Source of the DNA: Acidimicrobiia bacterium
Lineage (GTDB): Bacteria > Actinomycetota > Acidimicrobiia > Spongiisociales > ZC4RG35
Length of the DNA: 7,080 nucleotides
Assembly (NCBI GenBank): GCA_003230435.1
Contig: QIDW01000297.1
Coordinates: forward strand, 1-7,080
Reading direction: 5' to 3'
Part shown: positions 1-5,089 of the stretch, in pieces
Numbering within the stretch: the first letter of the stretch is position 1
How the letters are laid out: the number at the start of each line of letters is the position of its first letter
Translations under genes and position numbers: made by a program
Notes under the pieces: generated by a model
What the model saw: the letters and a program-made list of their open reading frames with translations, nothing else
Database searches by the model: none
Told to the model about the DNA's origin: nothing

Positions 1-178
1 CGTCGGAGTCGTGACAGATCAACGCAAATGACTTGGTGTCCTCAGGAACATCCGCCCAGTCAAGGGAAGGGCTGACATTGTCCGAAAGAACAAAGTGGCT
101 GTCCGGGTTGGCTCTGGCAAACGCGTAACGAGCGGGGATTACACCGCCGTCGATGAAACTGCTGGTTGAGAGTTGCAT
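1..178 (-). CDS. PEBP family (YbhB/YbcL-like, Raf kinase inhibitor-like) protein, N-terminal part
   Basis: This is the start of a phosphatidylethanolamine-binding-protein family member; the gene runs off the left edge, so only about 59 residues are visible. The read begins MQLSTSSFIDGGVIPARY and continues with NVSPSLDWADVP, then TKSFALICHDSD. This is the family order: a start with a DG..IP.RY motif, then N.SP.L.W..VP, then the ligand-pocket strand that normally ends in DPD. Here DPD appears as DSD. Bacterial members are small soluble proteins of poorly defined role; ligand binding is inferred from the fold. The ATG at 178 is preferred over the in-frame ATG at 190 because a TATGGT box ends 7 nt before it, and no Shine-Dalgarno sequence precedes either start. 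The gene follows the F420 oxidoreductase in the same direction, 35 nt after its stop. Confidence 0.85.
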   Translation of the reverse strand, partial: MQLSTSSFIDGGVIPARYAFARANPDSHFVLSDNVSPSLDWADVPEDTKSFALICHDSD

Positions 179-185
179 GTACCGG

Positions 186-191
186 ACCATA
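186..191 (-). promoter_or_regulatory. Candidate -10 box (TATGGT) for the PEBP gene
   Basis: TATGGT fits TANNNT and ends 7 nt before the ATG at 178, which would make the transcript leaderless. It overlaps the alternative ATG at 190. No clear -35 box is visible. Support comes mainly from the same spacing at other genes in this window. Confidence 0.35.
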
Positions 192-213
192 CCCACCGAG
201 CCCTGAGGGCGGA

Positions 214-1098
214 TCAGACGCGCCCGATAATCCCGGCCAGCTCCTCGACTGCCACCGCGTCGATCGGGTCGAGCACCACCTGAAGATGGCTGACTCCGGC
301 CTCGGCGAACTCGTCGAGTCGCTCGAGAATGGTCTCACCGACTATCGGCTCAGCCTTGGGGCGGTCCTCGCTACCGGCCACTCGCCCCTCGCCACGAGAC
401 AATCTCACATATACCGCAGCTGTCTTTTCGATATCGCTTGGGTCACGCCCAACTTCGACGCAGGCAGCCTCCAACTCGGACACGAGCGGTCGAAGGCCTG
501 CAGCCCGGTTGCCGAACCACACGTGCCAGCTGTTCCACATGTCCACGTGCGGAGCAGTGATGCGAAGCATGCGCGGGCCATTGGAACCGATCATCAGTTT
601 CATGTCCGATCTTGCCCGGGGCAGGAGCTCCATTTCGCGGTGGGTGTAGAAACGACCCTCAAAATCAATGGAACCTTGCCTGATCAGTGTGCGGATGACA
701 GTAAAAGCCTCTTCGAATCGCGACACTCGGTTGTCATATTGGAACCCGAAGGCGTCGTACTCGGGTTTGTTCCAGCCGGCCCCCAAACCGAGGATGAGTC
801 GACCCCCACTGATCTCGTCAACGGTCGACGCCTTCTTGGCAATCATCGCCGGGGAGTGGAACGACGTGGCCGCAACTAGAGGGCCCAGCTCGACCCGCTC
901 GGTCGCCTCGGCCAGTGCGGCCAACATCGACCAGGCTTCCCAAGGGCCGCGCGCACCGGTCAGGTCGTCCCGAAAGATCAGGTGGTCGCCGATCCATACC
1001 GAGTCGAATCCGCATTGCTCAGCGACGAGCGCTATCTCACGGACCTCCCGCCAGCCGACGTCACGCTCCACCTCAGGTAGTTGGATTCCTATCTTCAT
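214..1098 (-). CDS. LLM-class F420-dependent oxidoreductase (luciferase-like family)
   Basis: This is a 294-residue TIM-barrel enzyme of the bacterial luciferase-like superfamily. Such proteins usually use reduced coenzyme F420 in actinobacteria, although FMN use cannot be excluded from sequence; the substrate is unknown. The start MKIGIQLPE is the usual first barrel strand. It is followed by CGFDSVWIGDHLIF, then ELGPLVAATSFHSP, then a strongly typical block DEISGGRLILGLGAGW...E, the FGFQYDNR segment, and RFEEAFTVIRTL. These are the family's hallmark segments and the length is normal. The ATG at 1098 puts the first strand at the N-terminus. An in-frame ATG at 1119 would add seven residues and lies 6 nt after the preceding gene's stop; neither start has a convincing Shine-Dalgarno sequence. 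Translation may be coupled to the upstream lipoprotein gene. The enzyme is predicted cytoplasmic. Confidence 0.9.
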   Translation of the reverse strand: MKIGIQLPEVERDVGWREVREIALVAEQCGFDSVWIGDHLIFRDDLTGARGPWEAWSMLAALAEATERVELGPLVAATSFHSPAMIAKKASTVDEISGGRLILGLGAGWNKPEYDAFGFQYDNRVSRFEEAFTVIRTLIRQGSIDFEGRFYTHREMELLPRARSDMKLMIGSNGPRMLRITAPHVDMWNSWHVWFGNRAAGLRPLVSELEAACVEVGRDPSDIEKTAAVYVRLSRGEGRVAGSEDRPKAEPIVGETILERLDEFAEAGVSHLQVVLDPIDAVAVEELAGIIGRV

Positions 1099-1125
1099 GT
1101 GCTCGAACTTGTGCAACATCGCGAA

Positions 1126-2442
1126 CTAGCCACTGACTTCGTCCGATGCAGGAAGGGCGGCACGATCGAAGTTGCTTCTCACGTTCCAGAGGATCCACCC
1201 AACGTCCCGATCCTCCGCCGCCTGAATCGAATCGCGGATCTGTGAGTTCGTCCACCAAAAGCCTTGGAGCCAGGGTCGCAGTCTGGCACCCGGTGCCAGC
1301 CTCGGCAGTGCATCGTCAATGGCGCCGGCGGTGACCGCGTATGGGTAATCGTTCGGGTCGTCAAAACCCAGCCATCCATCGGAGTAGTGACTCGGGTAGA
1401 TCATCGGGCTCAGCGCGTCCACTTGCCGAGATAATTCCTCCGGTTTCTGGCCAAGGCCCTGATCGTTCGACACGGACACGACAATGGCAAAGACGTCGGC
1501 GCTCATCGAGCAGCCCATCGGTTGCAACACACTCCTGGCCCTGGCAAGAAAACTCTCGATGGCCTCAACCCGTTCGGCCTCGGTGAGCGCAAGTTGTCCG
1601 CTCACCTGAGCGGCTCGACCGGAAGGAAACCTGACATAGTCGAACTGGATCTCATCAAATCCCAACTCGCAGGCTTCGATGGCCAGGTCGATGTTGTACT
1701 CCCACGCTGATTCTGCCCTCGGGTCGATCCAGGGTCCGGCAAGTTTCTCGTCTGGTCGCGCCTTGGCACGGAATGCGTCTTCGAAAACGACAATCCTCGT
1801 TATCGCATAGAGCCCGCGATCATGCGTCTGAGCAAGTCTCTCCACAGGGTCGTACCAAACATCCACCGCTCCAATATCGTGAGCTTCGCTGACCGTGGTG
1901 TCGTATAGAACCTTCCCTCCCTCCTGCTTGGTGTCGAATACAAACGCGTTGACCGCTGTGTCGTCTGCCAAATTCAGTAGCCGCTCGAATGCAACGTCGT
2001 CGCCGGCGGCACCCGCGCCGACCCGAAGCCCCCTCACTTTCTGTCGCTCGATGGTCACCAGGAAGAATGAAGACCCCGTCTCCCACGACACCTGGACGTC
2101 GGCCCAACCCCTCCTGGAGACCCGAAACGGCTCGGGCGCCGTGGCCTCGAAAGTGAAGGACCCATCAGGTCCGGTCGTGAGCTCGGCTGATCCAATCGTT
2201 ACCGTCGCCCCTGGCACCGGTACCCCAAAGGCATCAACCACCTTTCCGTCCAGGGTGAAGGTAGGAAGCGTCGTTGTGGTGGTGGTGGGTGGCGCCGTCG
2301 AGTTGGTGGCGGAATTGGTGACCGTCGCAGGCGAGCCGACCGTGCTCGTCGCTGACCCGCCAACTTCAAAAGTGACGCAAGCAGACGCGGCAAGGCCTAA
2401 GACCAAGAGGACAAGAAACCGGGATCGCGAGGTCAGCTTCAC
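1126..2442 (-). CDS. DUF4015-type putative glycoside hydrolase, lipoprotein
   Basis: This 438-residue protein has four parts. Residues 1-22 form a lipoprotein signal: Arg-containing N-region, LVLLVLGLA core, and a relaxed lipobox ASAC with Cys22 as the lipidation site. Residues 30-61 are a Ser/Thr/Pro-rich linker with six consecutive Thr (53-58). Residues about 62-132 look like a carboxypeptidase-regulatory-type beta-sandwich (DGKVVDAFGVPVPGATV, then TGPDGSF). Residues about 137-430 match the DUF4015 putative glycosyl hydrolase TIM barrel, with NAFVFDTKQEGG near 165, DEIQFDYVRFP at 263-273, PMIYPSHYSDGW and a C-terminal RPWLQGFWW followed by GWILWN. The acidic residues around 263-268 are plausible active-site residues by position only. 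The substrate is unknown; it is probably an envelope or extracellular glycan. The start is GTG at 2442, the only start before an in-frame stop. It is probably anchored outside the cytoplasmic membrane. Confidence 0.88.
   Translation of the reverse strand: MKLTSRSRFLVLLVLGLAASACVTFEVGGSATSTVGSPATVTNSATNSTAPPTTTTTTLPTFTLDGKVVDAFGVPVPGATVTIGSAELTTGPDGSFTFEATAPEPFRVSRRGWADVQVSWETGSSFFLVTIERQKVRGLRVGAGAAGDDVAFERLLNLADDTAVNAFVFDTKQEGGKVLYDTTVSEAHDIGAVDVWYDPVERLAQTHDRGLYAITRIVVFEDAFRAKARPDEKLAGPWIDPRAESAWEYNIDLAIEACELGFDEIQFDYVRFPSGRAAQVSGQLALTEAERVEAIESFLARARSVLQPMGCSMSADVFAIVVSVSNDQGLGQKPEELSRQVDALSPMIYPSHYSDGWLGFDDPNDYPYAVTAGAIDDALPRLAPGARLRPWLQGFWWTNSQIRDSIQAAEDRDVGWILWNVRSNFDRAALPASDEVSG
2269..2286 (-). 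repeat. Poly-threonine codon run in the lipoprotein linker
   Basis: Six consecutive Thr codons (three ACC, one ACA, two ACG) encode residues 53-58 of the lipoprotein. The mixed codons argue against a simple, freely slipping microsatellite. It reads as a spacer between the membrane anchor and the folded domains. Confidence 0.6.
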
Positions 2443-2448
2443 CCAAGC

Positions 2449-2454
2449 ATGGTA
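2449..2454 (-). promoter_or_regulatory. Candidate -10 box (TACCAT) for the lipoprotein gene
   Basis: TACCAT lies in the 24-nt gap after the upstream membrane-protein stop and ends 6 nt before the GTG start at 2442. No Shine-Dalgarno sequence precedes this GTG, so a leaderless transcript is plausible. There is no clear -35 box. The gene could still be read from the upstream promoter. Confidence 0.35.
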
Positions 2455-2466
2455 AGTGTCAGTGGG

Positions 2467-2916
2467 TTAGGTCCAGCGCAAGACCATGGCCGTCATGGTG
2501 AACAGCACCAGCAGCGTGTCGACAGTCCCGAAGGCGGTCATCCGGGAAGTAGCCGCCTTGATTCGAGATCGATCTCCTGATTCCACGGCCTCGGCGGCGA
2601 TCTTGGAGCCAGGGTCGAATACGAAGATGCCCAGCAGCGCACTGATGACGATGGTCGCGAATCCGATAGTGACAAAAAGACTGCCAAAGCTGATGTCATG
2701 TTGAAGAACCATCACGATTCCAGTGATGAGAACCAGGATCGCAGCCGGCATGTACAGCCTTTTGCTCAGTTGTCCTGTAACCCGATACCACCCGGCCACA
2801 ACTTCGGCTCCCTGACGTGCTGCCAGACCTGGCACGACCGCCTGGATGATGTTGGCCCCTAGCCAGGTGCCGACCGCAGCTATGTGTAGTACAAGCATCA
2901 CTTCGTGCAATTCCAT
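2467..2916 (-). CDS. DUF2269/CopD-like four-helix integral membrane protein
   Basis: This 149-residue protein has four predicted membrane segments, at about residues 5-27, 52-71, 78-100 and 126-148. The first contains MLVLHIAAVGTWLGAN, a His plus G.W.G pattern common in DUF2269 and CopD-related proteins, where the His can face a metal or heme. No such ligand is proven here. Between helices 3 and 4 is a short charged segment (DPGSKIAAEAVESGDRSR). The function is unknown. The ATG at 2916 is well supported: GGAGGAG lies 4 nt upstream, the only strong Shine-Dalgarno sequence in the window. It is the first gene of the minus-strand series and stops 24 nt before the lipoprotein gene. Confidence 0.85.
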   Translation of the reverse strand: MELHEVMLVLHIAAVGTWLGANIIQAVVPGLAARQGAEVVAGWYRVTGQLSKRLYMPAAILVLITGIVMVLQHDISFGSLFVTIGFATIVISALLGIFVFDPGSKIAAEAVESGDRSRIKAATSRMTAFGTVDTLLVLFTMTAMVLRWT

Positions 2917-2920
2917 AGGA

Positions 2921-2927
2921 CTCCTCC
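2921..2927 (-). promoter_or_regulatory. Strong Shine-Dalgarno sequence (GGAGGAG)
   Basis: On the minus strand GGAGGAG is followed by TCCT and then the ATG of the DUF2269-like gene. It fixes that start and shows that the organism uses Shine-Dalgarno initiation here, unlike at most neighbouring genes. Confidence 0.8.
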
Positions 2928-2929
2928 GA

Positions 2930-2948
2930 AACTTGAACTGGGCAAGTT
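2930..2948. promoter_or_regulatory. Inverted repeat AACTTG-N7-CAAGTT, candidate operator
   Basis: Two perfect 6-bp arms are separated by 7 bp. The repeat lies just upstream of the Shine-Dalgarno sequence of the DUF2269-like gene and overlaps its candidate -10 box at 2944-2949. A bound regulator, or an RNA hairpin in the leader, could control expression. A repeat of this size can also occur by chance. Confidence 0.35.
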
Positions 2949-2949
2949 A
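2944..2949 (-). promoter_or_regulatory. Candidate -10 box (TAACTT) for the DUF2269-like gene
   Basis: TAACTT fits TANNNT and would give a leader of roughly 20 nt containing the GGAGGAG site. No -35 box is clear. It sits within the right arm of the inverted repeat at 2930-2948. Confidence 0.3.
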
Positions 2950-2980
2950 GCGGTTTGTTCTCATTGGAGGCCCACACATT

Positions 2981-2986
2981 TACGAT
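2981..2986 (+). promoter_or_regulatory. Candidate -10 box (TACGAT) for the small membrane-protein gene
   Basis: TACGAT fits TANNNT and ends 8 nt before the GTG at 2995, the right distance for transcription to begin at or next to the start codon. A GGAGG at 2966-2970 lies 24 nt from the GTG, too far to act as its ribosome-binding site. Confidence 0.4.
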
Positions 2987-2994
2987 CGGCTGGC

Positions 2995-3369
2995 GTGACC
3001 GACAAAAGCGAACCCCAAGGCTGTCGCAACGCGGCCATAACGACCTCGTTCCTGCTCGCCTTTGCCGTGGTGTTCATGGTCGGTGGCCTCTTGCTAGTCA
3101 ACAGCAATTCGTGCGAGGGCATCTGCCAGACCCTCGGTCTGACACTCCTATACGCCGGTGGGCCCCTATCGGCTCTTCTGGGTGTGCTCTTTGGCGGGGT
3201 GTGGGTGGCCTGGCCACTCGATGTAACACTCTGGGTGGTCGCCGGATTCGCGTCCGCTCGTTGGGCTGAGCGCCGGTCTCGGGGAGTCCTCGGTGTGGTC
3301 CTGATACTTCTCGTCCTGGCCCTCATCTACGGACTAGTCCTTTCGCAATTCGTCGAAATAGCCGTTTAG
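2995..3369 (+). CDS. Small multi-pass membrane protein, hypothetical
   Basis: I do not recognise a family. The 124-residue product starts MTDKSEPQG and has hydrophobic segments at about residues 13-35, 46-68, 72-88 (short, perhaps re-entrant) and 97-118. Charged residues ARWAERRSR at 88-96 lie between the last two segments and suggest a cytoplasmic loop. Cys40 and Cys44 (CEGIC) lie in the loop between the first two helices and could form a disulfide or bind a metal if the loop faces outward. The GTG at 2995 is chosen because it lies 8 nt after TACGAT and because translation from the in-frame ATG at 2905 would add 30 residues of non-family-like sequence overlapping the divergent gene. The next gene follows 31 nt downstream on the same strand. 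Confidence 0.7.
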   Translation: MTDKSEPQGCRNAAITTSFLLAFAVVFMVGGLLLVNSNSCEGICQTLGLTLLYAGGPLSALLGVLFGGVWVAWPLDVTLWVVAGFASARWAERRSRGVLGVVLILLVLALIYGLVLSQFVEIAV

Positions 3370-3380
3370 AAACTGTCACC

Positions 3381-3395
3381 GTCACTTATCGTGAC
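3381..3395. promoter_or_regulatory. GTCAC-N5-GTGAC dyad over a candidate promoter
   Basis: GTCAC at 3381-3385 and GTGAC at 3391-3395 form a perfect inverted repeat with a 5-bp centre. A further direct copy of GTCAC is at 3375-3379. The dyad overlaps the TATCGT box at 3387-3392, so it could be an operator. With 5-bp arms, chance is a real alternative. Confidence 0.25.
3387..3392 (+). promoter_or_regulatory. Candidate -10 box (TATCGT) for the small secreted-type gene
   Basis: TATCGT fits TANNNT and ends 8 nt before the ATG at 3401. No Shine-Dalgarno sequence is present before this ATG, which agrees with a leaderless start. The -35 region is not recognisable. Confidence 0.4.
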
Positions 3396-3400
3396 CCTTG

Positions 3401-3751
3401 ATGCAAAACGTGCTTGCTTTCCGTCTGGTGGGGATCGGGTTAGCCGGGTTTCTCACCGTGGCCGCGGCTTTCTCCACGAGTGCCCTGTTCCAGGCGCCAT
3501 CACCGGGATCGAATCTCGATCCCGTCAATGGAGCCGAGTTGATAATCGATCTGATCCAGGGCCAGGAGGCACTTCTCTGGTCTTCACTATCCGGGACTGT
3601 CACCAGCTACACAGTGCTCGGCTGGCCTTCACGTGTCGACGGGCAAGACCTCGGTGGTGCGCTGATGCTCGTCAAGCCCGAGAATGGCTCGGCAGGCGTC
3701 ATCGACTTGGACGAAAGACCCATGTCGGTCGATTTCGACGTCGATTCCTAA
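3401..3751 (+). CDS. Small secreted or membrane-anchored hypothetical protein
   Basis: I do not recognise a family. The 116-residue product begins MQNVLAFRLVGIGLAGF, with one hydrophobic segment at about residues 9-25 that could be a signal peptide or an N-terminal anchor; no cleavage site is convincing. The rest is soluble in character, with a Pro/Gly-rich stretch (QAPSPGSNLDP) followed by short predicted strands (SGTVTSYTVLGW, GALMLVKP) and an acidic tail with six Asp and one Glu in the last 19 residues. The ATG at 3401 is preferred to a TTG at 3398 because of its spacing from TATCGT. The gene converges on the M16 peptidase and its TAA overlaps that gene's TAG, so no terminator separates them. 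Confidence 0.6.
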   Translation: MQNVLAFRLVGIGLAGFLTVAAAFSTSALFQAPSPGSNLDPVNGAELIIDLIQGQEALLWSSLSGTVTSYTVLGWPSRVDGQDLGGALMLVKPENGSAGVIDLDERPMSVDFDVDS

Positions 3752-5004
3752 ACCGCAAGGTATTCCTCCAGGTCTGAGTCCTCAAAGGGACCAACCGCTC
3801 CGATCATGCGCGTATCGGCGCCGTATAGGTCGACCGCCACCGACTGCACGTCGCCGAGACTGATCGCCTCCAGCTTCTCCAGTCTTTCGTCGACCGACAG
3901 ATGAGGCATCCCTGCCAGTTCGTCCCTTCCCAATCGCACCATCCGGCTGTTGGCATCCTCGAGGGACAATGCCAATCCGCCCCTCATCGATCCCTTGGCG
4001 CGTTCGAGCTCTTCGGGGGTGATACCGGAGTCGACAACCTTTGACAGTTCGTCACGGATCACGTTCAGAGCAGTGTCGGTCTGACTGGGAGTTGTCCCTA
4101 CATAGACCCCCCAGGCTCCGGTATCGGCGAACGACAACTTGAACCCGTAAATGGCGTATGCCAGTCCACGTTCTTCCCGCACCTCACGGAACAAACGGGA
4201 AGACATACCGGATCCCATGATGTGATTGAGCACCTCAAACGCCCACCGCCGCTCGTCCGTACGGTCCAATCCCGGACCACCAACCACGATGTGGGCTTGC
4301 TCGGTGTCTTTCCGCTTGACGTTGATCCGGGGCCGGCCGGCCAACTCGCTGTGATCATGATCGACGGAATCGCCCGACCAATCTCCGAAGCGCTCGCTGA
4401 TCATCTCGACGAGCGTCTCGTGGTCAACCGACCCAGCCGCGGCCACCACCAGCGACCCGGCCCCGTAACGACGCCCCCAGTAACCATTGATCTCGTCGCG
4501 TGACATGCCAAGGATCGAATCCCTGGTGCCCAGAACCGGGGCCTCGAGGGCATGGTCCGCAAAAACTGCGGTGGTGAAGTTCTCGAAAGCGACGTCGTTG
4601 GGATCGTCCTCGTACATGTTTATCTCTTCGACCACCACGTGGCGCTCGGCATCGATCTCGTGCGGGCGGAACGCCGGACGTTGGATGATCTCGGAGAGAA
4701 CGTCGAGCCCCGTTGTCAGCTCCTGGTCCAGGATGCGCGTCCAGAAGCAGGTGGCTTCCTTGGATGTGAAAGCGTTGGACTCGGCTCCTATGGCATCGAA
4801 GGTTTCCGAGACCTCCCGAGCGGAGAGCTTCTCCGAGCCTTTGAAAAGAAGATGCTCGAGGAAATGGGAAACACCCGCCTCATGGCCTTTTTCGTCGCGG
4901 GTACCCGTATCGATCCAGCAGCCAAGGGCCACTGATCGGAGGGAGGACATTGTCTCCGAAATCACTCGGAGTCCGTTGGGAAGCGTTGTCAGGTCGTAGT
5001 GCAC
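3748..5004 (-). CDS. M16 family zinc metallopeptidase (pitrilysin/processing-peptidase type)
   Basis: This 418-residue protein is a complete M16 peptidase. Near the N-terminus is the inverted zinc motif HFLEH (His47, Glu50 as catalytic base, His51, counted from the GTG start), followed by LLFKG. The third zinc ligand is expected at Glu127 in VVVEEINMYEDDP. The second, inactive half carries the usual GLAYAIYGF followed by DTGAWGVYVGTTP segment, which helps form the chamber. The length matches single-unit bacterial M16B peptidases, which normally act as homodimers on peptides or unfolded protein; the substrate is unknown. The GTG at 5004 begins VHYDLTTLPNGLRV, the normal family start. An ATG at 5079 would add 25 Ser/Arg-rich residues and consume the divergent promoter region. 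No signal peptide is seen, so it is probably cytoplasmic. It is not beside pnp or dapB here. Confidence 0.93.
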   Translation of the reverse strand: MHYDLTTLPNGLRVISETMSSLRSVALGCWIDTGTRDEKGHEAGVSHFLEHLLFKGSEKLSAREVSETFDAIGAESNAFTSKEATCFWTRILDQELTTGLDVLSEIIQRPAFRPHEIDAERHVVVEEINMYEDDPNDVAFENFTTAVFADHALEAPVLGTRDSILGMSRDEINGYWGRRYGAGSLVVAAAGSVDHETLVEMISERFGDWSGDSVDHDHSELAGRPRINVKRKDTEQAHIVVGGPGLDRTDERRWAFEVLNHIMGSGMSSRLFREVREERGLAYAIYGFKLSFADTGAWGVYVGTTPSQTDTALNVIRDELSKVVDSGITPEELERAKGSMRGGLALSLEDANSRMVRLGRDELAGMPHLSVDERLEKLEAISLGDVQSVAVDLYGADTRMIGAVGPFEDSDLEEYLAV

Positions 5005-5011
5005 GAGATCA

Positions 5012-5017
5012 AGGGTA
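5012..5017 (-). promoter_or_regulatory. Candidate -10 box (TACCCT) for the M16 peptidase gene
   Basis: On the minus strand TACCCT, inside TTATACCCTTG, ends 7 nt before the GTG at 5004. The overlapping TATACC, ending 9 nt away, is an alternative. Either arrangement gives a leaderless transcript and supports the GTG start. No Shine-Dalgarno sequence precedes the GTG. Confidence 0.4.
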
Positions 5018-5019
5018 TA

Positions 5020-5029
5020 ACGCCGAGAC
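5020..5029. repeat. Direct repeat copy 1 (ACGCC-GAGAC)
   Basis: ACGCC followed directly by GAGAC recurs at 5066-5077 with two extra bases between the pentamers, 46 bp away. This copy lies on the M16 side of the divergent promoter region, just upstream of the candidate -10 box of that gene. Confidence 0.4.
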
Positions 5030-5050
5030 GAACAACTCGAAAGGAGAGAT

Positions 5051-5071
5051 TGGCGTCGGTTTGACACGCCA
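5051..5071. promoter_or_regulatory. Inverted repeat TGGCGT-N9-ACGCCA, candidate operator
   Basis: Two perfect 6-bp arms span 21 bp in the promoter of the VWA-protein gene, between a TTGGCG (-35-like, 5050-5055) and a GACAAT (-10-like, 5075-5080). The right arm overlaps direct repeat copy 2. The position suits a repressor site, but no regulator is encoded in the window. Confidence 0.35.
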
Positions 5072-5077
5072 TGAGAC
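5066..5077. repeat. Direct repeat copy 2 (ACGCC-AT-GAGAC)
   Basis: This is the second copy of the ACGCC plus GAGAC pair, on the VWA-gene side of the divergent region, ending within the candidate -10 box at 5075-5080. The two copies flank the centre of the intergenic region in the same orientation. Confidence 0.4.
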
Positions 5078-5080
5078 AAT
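5075..5080 (+). promoter_or_regulatory. Weak candidate -10 box (GACAAT) for the VWA-protein gene
   Basis: GACAAT differs from TANNNT at the first base and ends 9 nt before the ATG at 5090. A TTGGCG lies 19 bp upstream. It is weaker than the boxes before the other genes and is proposed because the ATG at 5090 has no Shine-Dalgarno sequence. Confidence 0.25.
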
Positions 5081-5089
5081 TAGCGGCTT

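Noticed and set aside
200..210. Short hairpin GCCC-TGA-GGGC between the oxidoreductase and PEBP genes
   Set aside because: Only four base pairs in the stem and no following T-tract, so it cannot be called a terminator.
166..879. A 237-residue plus-strand reading frame
   Set aside because: It lies antisense to the F420 oxidoreductase, whose family motifs are unmistakable, and its own translation has no recognisable pattern. It is a shadow frame.
2269..2286. Thr-codon run as a phase-variable tandem repeat
   Set aside because: The run is only 18 bp and mixes three different Thr codons, so slippage switching is unlikely.
1895..2455. A 186-residue plus-strand reading frame with a run of Val
   Set aside because: The Val run is simply the complement of the Thr linker codons in the lipoprotein gene on the other strand.
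5041..5048. AAGGAGAG, a good-looking Shine-Dalgarno sequence on the plus strand
   Set aside because: The only start at suitable distance is a TTG at 5050, which reaches a stop after four codons. It is too far (about 41 nt) from the ATG at 5090.
5061..5066. A consensus TTGACA -35 hexamer
   Set aside because: At 17-18 bp downstream the sequence is CGGCTT or GGCTTA, not a -10 box, and it would start transcription inside the VWA coding region.
5005..5079. N-terminal extension of the M16 peptidase from an ATG at 5079
   Set aside because: The 25 added residues are Ser/Arg-rich with no family match, leave 10 nt to the divergent gene, and the GTG at 5004 has a well-placed -10 box.
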